Shown here in pieces: positions 1 to 6,319 of a stretch of 9,432 bases of DNA. The stretch is from Verrucomicrobiales bacterium (GTDB taxonomy: Bacteria; Verrucomicrobiota; Verrucomicrobiia; Verrucomicrobiales; DEV007). Numbering within the stretch: the stretch's first letter is position 1; every line of letters begins with the position of its first letter. The translations under genes and the position numbers were made by a program. The notes below the pieces were generated by a model. The model was not told the DNA's origin. It ran no database searches and was given only the letters and a program-made list of their open reading frames with translations. The stretch is taken from assembly GCA_013003335.1 (NCBI GenBank), contig JABDJT010000201.1, positions 1 to 9,432 of the forward strand. The letters are read 5' to 3'.

Positions 1-1260
1 GACCGCTTTTTCCTCGTCCACCTGCTCGTCGATTTTCGTCAAAAGCGCGTCCCGTTCGGCAGTCAATTTTTCCCACTGATACCAGTCCGAAACCGATCCC
101 GGTGCCTCGATCACCGGCGCGTAGACATAGGCGTTGCCGTCCATCGGGCTCTCCGCCGTGCTGTTGAAAAACGCCATCAGCTCATAATATTCCCGCTGCA
201 GAATCGGATCGTATTTGTGGGTGTGACAACGGGCACAGTTCAGCGTCATCCCGAGAAAAACCGTCCCGAAATTCTCCGTCCGATCGAAATTATTTTTCGC
301 CTGAAACTCCGCCGGTATCGCCCCGCCTTCCGCCGTCGACGGATTCATCCGCACATAACCCGTCGCCGTCAGATGCTCCAAACTCGGGTTCGGCAGAAGA
401 TCGCCCGCGAGCTGCCAGGTGATGAACTGATCGAACGCCAGGCCGTCATTCAGCGCCTTCACCACCCAGTCCCGATACGGAAAAATCCCCCGCTTGTTGT
501 CGAGGTGCAGCCCGTGCGTGTCGCCGTACCGTACCGCATCCAGCCAGTAGCGCGCCTGATGCTCACCGAATCGCGAGCTTGCCAGCAGTTCATCCACCAG
601 CGCCTCGTAGTCGCCCGATTTCAAAAACCGCTCCAACTGCTCCGGCTCGGGCGGCAGCCCCGTCAAGACCAGCGCCGCACGGCGTGCCAGGACATTCGGC
701 GAAGCCGCTTTCGCAGGTTCCAGCTCTTTTTCGGCGAGCCGTTTCCCCACAAAAAAATCGATCTCATTTCCACCCCCTTCGACGTTCGATGTTGAACGTT
801 CCATGTTCGACGTTCGTTCCGGAGCAACAAACGCCCAGTGTTTCTCGTATTTCCCACCGGACTTCACCCAGCGGGTCAACACATCCCGCTCCGAATCCGT
901 CAGTTGTTTCTCCGCCTTTTCCGGAGGCATCGGATCATCCTTGTCGTGGATCCGGAAAGTCAATTCGCTCTTCTCCAAATCCGCCGGATCGATCGCTTTG
1001 TAGCCGCCGAGGTCCACCGTCGCGCCTTCATACGAATCGAGCCGTACCTCGTCTTCTTCCGCATCCGGCCCGTGGCAGACAAAACACTTGTTCGACAAAA
1101 TAGGCAGCACCTCGCGAGCAAAATCGGGGGCATCAGGTTTCGCGTCCTGCGCGGTAGCGGACAGAGCAAGGATCAAGAAAACGGAAAAAAATCGGGGCAT
1201 CACGGAGGGGTATAGAATGTAATCGTGCCGGAATTCACCCGGATTGAAAAGGTCCGTCAT
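1..1260 (-). CDS. PSD1-type secreted protein: planctomycete cytochrome c domain + DUF1549 (3' part off window)
   Basis: The minus-strand frame is open from 1260 to the window edge (420 codons); the C-terminus, where DUF1553/PSD1 would normally lie, is missing. Numbering from the ATG at 1260, a hydrophobic signal sequence (FFSVFLILALSATAQD) falls at about 24-39, with likely cleavage after ATA. A planctomycete-type cytochrome c domain follows with CFVCH at 59-63. Next is a linker beginning HWAFVAPE, then a DUF1549 domain recognisable from LTGLPPEPEQLERFL, YWLDAVRYGDTHG, and a second CxxCH in NCARCHTHKYDPI. A charged helix, possibly coiled coil, starts near the edge. Family knowledge: these proteins are abundant in Planctomycetota and Verrucomicrobiota, are exported, and often accompany sulfatases and glycan degradation; their biochemical role is not established. 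The 1260 start is favoured by GGAGG nine bases upstream. The in-frame ATG at 1200 gives a cleaner signal peptide and is the main alternative. A 14-residue repeat-derived insert (148-161) is unusual. Confidence 0.9.
   Translation of the reverse strand, partial: MTDLFNPGEFRHDYILYPSVMPRFFSVFLILALSATAQDAKPDAPDFAREVLPILSNKCFVCHGPDAEEDEVRLDSYEGATVDLGGYKAIDPADLEKSELTFRIHDKDDPMPPEKAEKQLTDSERDVLTRWVKSGGKYEKHWAFVAPERTSNMERSTSNVEGGGNEIDFFVGKRLAEKELEPAKAASPNVLARRAALVLTGLPPEPEQLERFLKSGDYEALVDELLASSRFGEHQARYWLDAVRYGDTHGLHLDNKRGIFPYRDWVVKALNDGLAFDQFITWQLAGDLLPNPSLEHLTATGYVRMNPSTAEGGAIPAEFQAKNNFDRTENFGTVFLGMTLNCARCHTHKYDPILQREYYELMAFFNSTAESPMDGNAYVYAPVIEAPGSVSDWYQWEKLTAERDALLTKIDEQVDEEKAV
778..819 (-). repeat. 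Three 14-nt repeat units inserted in frame in the PSD1 gene
   Basis: Read on the minus strand, the segment contains the successive 14-mers AACGTCGAACATGG and AACGTTCAACATCG, then a third unit beginning AACGTCGAA that degenerates into GGGGG. The 42-nt block encodes ERTSNMERSTSNVE, exactly 14 codons, so the frame is kept. It falls between the cytochrome c domain and DUF1549. From memory, the same kind of AACGT/GAACAT-rich sequence occurs as a dispersed intergenic repeat in many verrucomicrobial and planctomycete genomes, where it yields spurious peptides like SMFDVRCSMFDV. That identification has not been checked. Confidence 0.7.
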
Positions 1261-1269
1261 TGGCCGATT

Positions 1270-1274
1270 CCTCC
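1270..1274 (-). promoter_or_regulatory. Shine-Dalgarno site supporting the upstream start of the PSD1 gene
   Basis: On the minus strand GGAGG, within AGGGAGGAA, lies nine bases before the ATG at 1260. The in-frame ATG at 1200 has only pyrimidine-rich sequence (CCCCTCCGTG) just upstream and no such site. This decides for the longer form, although that form places about 23 residues, including three acidic ones, ahead of the hydrophobic core of the signal peptide. Confidence 0.5.
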
Positions 1275-1313
1275 CTAATGCGCACACTCAATTTCGTCTT
1301 TCCGAAACCTCAC

Positions 1314-1341
1314 TTGTCCCCGTGCAATTCTGCGCTAGATT
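1314..1341 (+). promoter_or_regulatory. Candidate sigma70-type promoter upstream of rsfS
   Basis: TTGTCC (1314-1319) and TAGATT (1336-1341) are separated by 16 bp, and each matches the -35/-10 consensus at 4 of 6 positions. It would start transcription near 1348 and give rsfS a leader of about 175 nt that includes the 33-bp palindrome. A competing reading is TATTCT at 1512-1517, six bases before the GTG start, which would make the rsfS message nearly leaderless. Neither is strong. Confidence 0.3.
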
Positions 1342-1460
1342 CCCCGCCCTCAAAAAAGGGAAACCGAACCAACGGTAATTTTGAATCGGCAAGCGTGCCT
1401 GAACCCCATTGAACAACCCCCCGAAAGCTAAGTCCTACCGATACCACCCCGGTTGTTGTT

Positions 1461-1493
1461 CGATAGGGTTAGTTTGTCAAACAGACCCTGTTC
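1461..1493 (+). repeat. 33-bp palindromic repeat, copy A (inverted, diverged)
   Basis: Copy A lies 30 bp before the rsfS start and is inverted relative to copies B (5083-5115) and C (7932-7964). Its arms are CGATAGGGT and ACCCTGTTC, the inner stem is GTT/AAC and the five-base loop is TGTCA. Spacing is identical to the other copies. Compared with them, the left arm carries two changes that turn A-T and C-G pairs into G-T and T-G, so the hairpin is kept as RNA on this strand; the outermost pair is lost (C opposite C). Confidence 0.75.
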
Positions 1494-1523
1494 ATTCGTC
1501 AAACTTTCAGATATTCTCGAAAC

Positions 1524-1901
1524 GTGGCTGATACCGAAACCATCATCGAAACTTGCGCGAAATACGCCGAAGAAATTCAGGCGGAAGACATCGTCGTGCT
1601 CGATTTGCGCGGCATTTCCACGATCGCCGATTATTTCCTGATCTGCACGGGCACCTCGATGCCGCACCTGAAAGCGATTCGCCGCGATATCAGTGAGAAA
1701 GTCGAAGAGGAAATCGGAGAACGTCCCCGCTCAGTCGACGGCAAGGCCGACAGTCTTTGGATGGTGCTCGATTACGTCGATGTGGTCGTTCACATTTTCC
1801 ACAAGGACACCCGCTCGGTTTACGCGCTGGAGGACCTGTGGTCCGATGCTCCGCGAGTCGACTACGATTTTCTGACTCGCGGGGAGACTGCGGAGGCGTA
1901 A
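1524..1901 (+). CDS. rsfS: Ribosome silencing factor RsfS (RsfA/Iojap family)
   Basis: The 125-residue cytoplasmic protein belongs to the RsfS/Iojap family, which binds bL14 on the large ribosomal subunit and blocks joining with the small subunit, lowering translation in starvation or stationary phase. The family is recognisable from EDIVVLDLRGISTIADYFLICTG near residues 21-43, followed by DISEKVEEEIGERPRSVDG, the SLWMVLDY strand and VHIFHKDTRSVYALEDLWSDAP. The length is typical. The start is a GTG; no ATG lies upstream in frame before a stop at 1470, and the next ATG falls inside the conserved domain. There is no clear Shine-Dalgarno sequence, so the message may be leaderless or poorly initiated. 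The usual partner nadD is not adjacent here; cinA follows 10 bp downstream, so the two are probably co-transcribed. Confidence 0.95.
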   Translation: MADTETIIETCAKYAEEIQAEDIVVLDLRGISTIADYFLICTGTSMPHLKAIRRDISEKVEEEIGERPRSVDGKADSLWMVLDYVDVVVHIFHKDTRSVYALEDLWSDAPRVDYDFLTRGETAEA

Positions 1902-1911
1902 GCTCTCCGTC

Positions 1912-3150
1912 ATGCGAGTCGAAGTCGTCAACACGGGTACCGAGTTGTTGCTCGGGAAGGTGATCAACACCCACGCCGCTTATTTCGGAAACGAACTGTT
2001 CAAACTCGGCCTCCGGGTCCAGCGACAGACTACGATTCCCGACGGCGATGATATTCGAGTCGTGCTGGAGGAAGCATTTCCGCGCACAGACGTCATCCTG
2101 ATCACCGGCGGTCTCGGGCCGACCCACGACGATATCACGCGTGAAGTCGTTGCCGAAATGCTGGGCCGCGAATTGCATCTCGATCAATCGATCCTCAACG
2201 GAATCCGCGAAATGTTTGTCAGCCGCGGGCTCAAAATGAATCCGTCGAACAACAAACAGGCCATGGTTCCGGACGGCGCGGAAGTGCTCGACAACCCGAA
2301 CGGAACCGCTCCGGGCCTATTCGTTCCCACGACCGAAAACTCGCCGCATCTGTTCCTTTTGCCTGGCCCACCGCGCGAGCTGAAACCGATGATGGAAAAT
2401 CTCGTCATTCCGAAACTCGGCGATCTTCTCGGGCCGGAGAACTCGCCGGACGGTACCCGGAATTTCCGAATTTACGGCGTCGGTGAATCGGCCATCGCAG
2501 GACGGCTGGAAGCGAAATTCAACGAGATCGATGACCTTGAAGTAGGCTATTGCGCCCGGCTCGGCGAGGTCGATGTCCGTCTGATCGGGCCGGAGTCCGC
2601 GATCGAAGCCGCGGCAGAACTGGTGCGCGTAGCCTACCCACGCCAGATCGTCACCGAGTCAGAAGACCCGATTGAAAAGGTCATCGTCGGCATGTTGCGC
2701 GAGCGCGGCGAAACCGTTGCCACTGCGGAAAGCTGCACCGGCGGGCAGATCGCGAGCACGATCACGAACACCGATGGTTCCAGCGCGGTGTTCGGCCATG
2801 GTTTTGTGACCTACGCAAACGAAGCGAAAGCAAAATGGCTCGGCGTGCCGATGGAGCTGATTGAGGAACACGGCGCTGTCAGCGAAGAAGTCGTCCGCGC
2901 CATGGCTGCCGGCTGCCTCGAAGCCAGCGGAGCCGATCACGCCATCGCCGTGAGCGGAATCGCCGGCCCGGGAGGAGGCACGGACGAGAAACCCGTCGGC
3001 ACGGTTCAAATCGCCATCGCCTCGCGGGAGGGTGGAATATTCGCGAAAAGATACTACCAGCCAGTCGATCGTCTCAGTTTCAAAACCCGCGTGACTCGTC
3101 TCGCGCTCGATCTTTTGCGGCAGCGACTGGCGGGGTTTGAGCTAAAGTAG
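1912..3150 (+). CDS. cinA: CinA family nicotinamide-nucleotide amidohydrolase / ADP-ribose pyrophosphatase
   Basis: A 412-residue, full-length two-domain CinA. The N-terminal MoCF-like (COG1058) domain, about 1-170, starts with VEVVNTGTELLLG and carries GGLGPTHDD at 66-74. In characterised homologues this part cleaves ADP-ribose and related dinucleotides. A middle linker domain follows (about 180-250). The C-terminal PncC domain, about 255-405, contains ATAESCTGG (270-278, with S274 at the family's catalytic serine), NEAKAKWLGV, GAVSEEVVRAMA and AVSGIAGPGGGTDEKPVGTV. PncC deamidates NMN to nicotinate mononucleotide in pyridine-nucleotide salvage. The old name, competence/damage-inducible protein, reflects the context in Gram-positive bacteria and need not apply here. 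GGAGG at 1892-1896, inside the end of rsfS, is rather far (15 nt) from the ATG. The product is cytoplasmic. Confidence 0.95.
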   Translation: MRVEVVNTGTELLLGKVINTHAAYFGNELFKLGLRVQRQTTIPDGDDIRVVLEEAFPRTDVILITGGLGPTHDDITREVVAEMLGRELHLDQSILNGIREMFVSRGLKMNPSNNKQAMVPDGAEVLDNPNGTAPGLFVPTTENSPHLFLLPGPPRELKPMMENLVIPKLGDLLGPENSPDGTRNFRIYGVGESAIAGRLEAKFNEIDDLEVGYCARLGEVDVRLIGPESAIEAAAELVRVAYPRQIVTESEDPIEKVIVGMLRERGETVATAESCTGGQIASTITNTDGSSAVFGHGFVTYANEAKAKWLGVPMELIEEHGAVSEEVVRAMAAGCLEASGADHAIAVSGIAGPGGGTDEKPVGTVQIAIASREGGIFAKRYYQPVDRLSFKTRVTRLALDLLRQRLAGFELK

Positions 3151-3154
3151 GCCA

Positions 3155-3541
3155 ATGCGTTTTTTCAAACGTCACATCCTCAGCCTGACTGCTCTCCTGT
3201 TGTTCGCCTGGTCGATCTGGGGCTGGTTTCACAGCAGCCGGGAGTGGACGTCTTACAACGGCGAAACTTCGATCGGGATTTTTCGTGCAGCGTGCGAGAG
3301 CTCCATGTTCATGGTCGCTGTGGCGGAGATGAATCACGAACACCGCTGGAAATTCTGGAGAGAAAGCGATGCGATTACCGGTGACCGGATGCGATTTGTC
3401 TGGGCCGCGCCGGCCTTCCAGGCCGCTCATGGGCAGGTCAGCCTGCTGTTGCCGTTTTGGCAGGTGGCTCTTTTTCTGACGCTGATTGCGCTGATCACTT
3501 GGAAGTTGGAGCGACGGCGGATTCGTAAAGCACGGCGCTAA
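3155..3541 (+). CDS. Small two-membrane-segment protein of unknown function
   Basis: The protein has 128 residues and I recognise no named family. It has a basic N-terminus (MRFFKRH), a hydrophobic helix at about 7-25, a polar loop of about 70 residues with several Trp, Met and His residues, a second hydrophobic helix at about 97-116 (LPFWQVALFLTLIALITW), and a very basic tail (KLERRRIRKARR). Predicted topology is both ends in the cytoplasm with the loop outside. This layout (helix, short outer domain, P-F/Y-W helix, arginine-rich tail) resembles many small orphan membrane proteins of Planctomycetota and Verrucomicrobiota, as far as I recall. It starts 4 bp after the cinA stop, so it is very likely on the same transcript. 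It ends 2 bp before the stop of the converging gene. Coding status is supported by the tight spacing and plausible topology. Confidence 0.75.
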   Translation: MRFFKRHILSLTALLLFAWSIWGWFHSSREWTSYNGETSIGIFRAACESSMFMVAVAEMNHEHRWKFWRESDAITGDRMRFVWAAPAFQAAHGQVSLLLPFWQVALFLTLIALITWKLERRRIRKARR

Positions 3542-3543
3542 TC

Positions 3544-4971
3544 CTACTCCGAACTTCGACTGCACACGCCGTGCAGGTGCCGATACACATCCGTCGCCTG
3601 AATTTTCGCTTCGTCGCGTGGCAAATCCGGCAGGTCGCCGATCAGAACGGGCCAGTTTTCATGCAACTCCGGGATCGCACCGTGAGAACCTTTTACAAGC
3701 GATGCATCGAGCGGAATGATATTCATCAACGTCCGGAAACCGAGTTTTTTGCGGATTAGTTTGTTCGCCACTTTCAGACGCGGAAACTTGATTTTTGGAT
3801 TCACGAAAAGTTCGACCGGGTCGTAGCCCGGCTTCCGGTGAATGTCGACCGTGCGGGCGTAATCGGGCGCTTTGCGATCTTTTTCCCAAAAATAGTAGGT
3901 GAACCAGCTCCGGATGTTTGAAACGGCGACCAGATCGCCGGCGCGAGGATGTTCCATCCCGAAATAATTCCGCATTGAACCATCGATCACTTCGCTGACA
4001 CCATCGATTTCAGCCACGGTTTCCCGGACTTCCTCAAGGATAGACGGATCATTTACGTAAATGTGCGCGACCTGGTGATCGGGAATCGCAAAAGCTTTGC
4101 TGTTGCCCAAATCGAGCACTTCTTTCCGGAGTTCGGTACGCAGAGTAAGCCAGCCTTTCTCGCGGAAAATGCGATTGATGTGAATCGGGTTATCCACCTC
4201 GGTAATTCCGTATTCGCTCAGTAAAATCACCCTTACGTCGCGTTTTTCATAAAATCGGATCAGATCGCCAACAACGGCGTCGATTTGCCCCAAATCCATG
4301 GAAATCAGCGGGTCATTCGGACCGAGACGCTGCAGATTATAATCGAGATGCGGCAGGTAAACGAGATTCAGCTTCGGTGAAAACTGCTCCTCAAACCATT
4401 TCGCTGCCCTCGCAATCCAATGACTGGATTCGATCCCGGATTTCGGCCCCCAAAATGTCTGGAACGGAAATTTCCCGATCTTTCGCCGCAATTTTCTGTG
4501 CAGTTCCATCGGGTGAGTCTGAAAATCGAAGACCTTCTTCCCGTCCGCGCAATAGATCGGCCTCGGAGTCGCGGAGTAATCGACGGAGGAATACATGTTG
4601 TTCCACCAAAACAGGCGAGCACAGGTGAAATCCGGATCATCCTCTTGGAGGTGCTCCCACAATTTCCGACCGCCGACGAGATGATCGGACTGTTTCCAGG
4701 CCCGGTGTTCGGCGTATTCCCGATCATACCAAAGGTTGCCCACGATTCCATGATCCGCGGGCGTTTTTCCTGTCAGGTATGTCGCCTGCATCGTGGAGGT
4801 CACGGCCGGAATCTGCGGTTCAACGTGCGCAAGCTTGTGGTTTTCCCGTTCGCGGAACTCGGAAATGTGAGGCGTGTCCGGACCAACGTGGCGGCTGGAA
4901 AGACCCACAACATTCAGGATTGCAGTCCGTTGAAAACCAGCGGGTGATGACTCTGATTCAGATTGGCTCAC
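3544..4971 (-). CDS. Alkaline phosphatase superfamily protein (nucleotide pyrophosphatase/phosphodiesterase-like, 'SEYG' type)
   Basis: A protein of about 475 residues, probably a cytoplasmic phosphoesterase; the substrate is unknown. Numbered from the GTG at 4971, it opens with TAILNVVGLSSRHVG (16-30). PAVTSTMQATYLTG follows, whose T58 aligns with the nucleophilic threonine of nucleotide pyrophosphatase/phosphodiesterases, and then HGIVGN. Later come LPHLDYNLQRLGP (D210), LSEYGIT (E253, Y254), PDHQVAHIYV (D298, H299) and GSHG (H430). The classical Asp-His pair of SDHG is replaced by Glu-Tyr, and the His of PDxxGH by Gln. I believe this is a property of the whole subfamily, some members of which lie in ebo-type gene clusters; no other ebo genes are visible here. 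The frame stays open upstream to a TTG at 5085, but those 38 residues look non-coding and reach into a repeat, so GTG 4971 is preferred. No clear Shine-Dalgarno sequence precedes it. Confidence 0.85.
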   Translation of the reverse strand: MSQSESESSPAGFQRTAILNVVGLSSRHVGPDTPHISEFRERENHKLAHVEPQIPAVTSTMQATYLTGKTPADHGIVGNLWYDREYAEHRAWKQSDHLVGGRKLWEHLQEDDPDFTCARLFWWNNMYSSVDYSATPRPIYCADGKKVFDFQTHPMELHRKLRRKIGKFPFQTFWGPKSGIESSHWIARAAKWFEEQFSPKLNLVYLPHLDYNLQRLGPNDPLISMDLGQIDAVVGDLIRFYEKRDVRVILLSEYGITEVDNPIHINRIFREKGWLTLRTELRKEVLDLGNSKAFAIPDHQVAHIYVNDPSILEEVRETVAEIDGVSEVIDGSMRNYFGMEHPRAGDLVAVSNIRSWFTYYFWEKDRKAPDYARTVDIHRKPGYDPVELFVNPKIKFPRLKVANKLIRKKLGFRTLMNIIPLDASLVKGSHGAIPELHENWPVLIGDLPDLPRDEAKIQATDVYRHLHGVCSRSSE

Positions 4972-5082
4972 GAGAGGATTGGAAAACCGACCGTAACCCT
5001 GTTTTCTGACCGGTAAAACCTGATTTCGACGATTTCCGGTAATTTCGACGAATGGCGCATCCAAAAATGATGCCGAACGAAT

Positions 5083-5115
5083 CAACAGGGTCTGTTCACC
5101 AAACCAACCCTGTTG
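5083..5115 (+). repeat. 33-bp palindromic repeat, copy B
   Basis: Copy B has perfect 9-bp arms, CAACAGGGT and ACCCTGTTG, an inner GTT/AAC stem, 2-nt mismatches between the stems, and a CACCA loop. It differs from copy C (7932-7964) at only four positions, all in the loop and all transitions. It lies between the divergent phosphatase-like gene and the Gfo/Idh/MocA gene, 64 bp before the latter. No run of T follows, so it is not a typical intrinsic terminator. Confidence 0.85.
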
Positions 5116-5179
5116 GATCGTTTCAGAGCCATCTTACGGAGCGGGTTCGTTTTTCGGCGAAATTGGGTTAGGATCCGCC

Positions 5180-6217
5180 ATGAAAATCGCTCTTCTCGGA
5201 GCCGGCTGGTTCGGTCGCGAAGCTCACCTCAGAAACCTTCTTTCACTGGAAAATGCGGAAGTCGTGGCTGCCAGTTCCCGTAGTGAATCATCGCTGGATG
5301 CAGCCCGTGAAATCGCGGGCGACGACCTGAAGGCATTCACTGACTGGAAAGACGCGCTGGCCGTTGACGAAGTCGAGGCAGTCGTCATCGCGCTGACGAA
5401 CAATTTGCACCATGAGGCTGCTTTGGCGGCGTTCGAGGCCGGGAAGCACGTGCTTTTGGAAAAACCGCTCGGACTGACTATCGCAGAATGCGACGAGATT
5501 ATTGCGGCGTCAGAATCGGCCGGGAAAGTGCTCCAGATCGGCCATGAAATGCGGTTTCAGAGGCTTTACTCGCAGATGAAATCGATGATCGACGGCGGTG
5601 AAGTCGGCAATTTACAGCTGATGTGGTGCCGGGAATTCCGCGGCCCGATGCGGCCGGGCTGGCGGTCGAGCGAGGCGCTCACGGGCGGCACGATTTTGGA
5701 AAAAAACTGTCACCATATCGATTTATTCAACTGGATGATCGGCGAAAAACCGGTCCGCGTGGCCGCAAACGGCGGGACAAACGTGCTGACCGACCGGGAG
5801 ATCCTGGACAACGCGCAGGTGATTATTGAATACGCGAACAATCGCCGGGCGACGCTGGAATTGTGCCTGTTTGCCCCGTTCGGCGGCGAGTGCGAAATCG
5901 GCGTGGCGGGAGATCTGGGGCGGATTGACACGCGCAACCAGGCGTTGGAATTGACCTTGCAGCGATTTGATTTGCCCGATCGAAACGAGATGCAAATTGC
6001 GGACGTGGCGGAAGACGCCGGATTTGTCGATGCCTCCGGGCGGGTGGACCGCGGCATCCGGCCCGAACTGGAGCATTGGCTGGACTGCTGCGCGGCCGGA
6101 GACCGTCCATTGACCGACGGGGAATCCGCAAAATTGAGTGTGGCCGTTTGCCTCGCAGCACAGGAATCGATCCGTCGCGGGGAAACGGTTTTGATGGAAG
6201 AATTCGGGGTGAAATAG
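5180..6217 (+). CDS. Gfo/Idh/MocA family NAD(P)-dependent oxidoreductase
   Basis: The 345-residue cytoplasmic protein is probably a dehydrogenase acting on a sugar or cyclitol; the exact substrate cannot be read from sequence. The N-terminal Rossmann fold begins immediately with MKIALLGAGWFG and continues through VVIALTNNLHHEAALAAFEAGKHV to the family's EKP motif (E94-K95-P96), which places the catalytic lysine. The C-terminal alpha/beta domain has GGTILEKNCHHIDLFNW, with H178 and D181 at the positions of the conserved HxxD; the usual DxG before it reads EKN. No signal peptide is present. AGGA at 5170-5173, six bases before the ATG, is one of the clearer ribosome sites in the window. The gene diverges from the phosphatase-like gene across 208 bp and is followed after 102 bp by the esterase gene, so a shared transcript is possible but not compelling. 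Confidence 0.92.
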   Translation: MKIALLGAGWFGREAHLRNLLSLENAEVVAASSRSESSLDAAREIAGDDLKAFTDWKDALAVDEVEAVVIALTNNLHHEAALAAFEAGKHVLLEKPLGLTIAECDEIIAASESAGKVLQIGHEMRFQRLYSQMKSMIDGGEVGNLQLMWCREFRGPMRPGWRSSEALTGGTILEKNCHHIDLFNWMIGEKPVRVAANGGTNVLTDREILDNAQVIIEYANNRRATLELCLFAPFGGECEIGVAGDLGRIDTRNQALELTLQRFDLPDRNEMQIADVAEDAGFVDASGRVDRGIRPELEHWLDCCAAGDRPLTDGESAKLSVAVCLAAQESIRRGETVLMEEFGVK

Positions 6218-6319
6218 CCCAAGTTAGCCTGTCACAATTCACGGCTGGTTCGTGTACAGTTTCGGGACAAAACTGACTTTTTGCCCTCGAATCCTGTCTA
6301 AAGTCATAAACCTGCCATC

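Noticed and set aside
217..1215. Several plus-strand open frames rich in Arg, Pro and Ser, opposite the PSD1 gene
   Set aside because: Their composition is typical of antisense shadows, and the minus strand clearly encodes the cytochrome c and DUF1549 motifs.
1347..1360. CCCT-CAAAAA-AGGG hairpin in the divergent region
   Set aside because: A four-base stem without a T-run is too short to support a terminator or riboswitch call.
1690..2408. Minus-strand open frames opposite the rsfS-cinA junction
   Set aside because: Both plus-strand genes are unmistakable; the antisense frames have no motif and cross the gene boundary.
3539..3546. Bidirectional terminator between the converging membrane-protein and phosphatase-like genes
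   Set aside because: The stop codons are only 2 bp apart and no inverted repeat is visible around them.
4972..5085. N-terminal extension of the phosphatase-like protein to a TTG at 5085
   Set aside because: It would begin inside palindrome copy B, contains no family homology and has a weak start codon; family homology begins at TAILNVVGL, just after the GTG at 4971.
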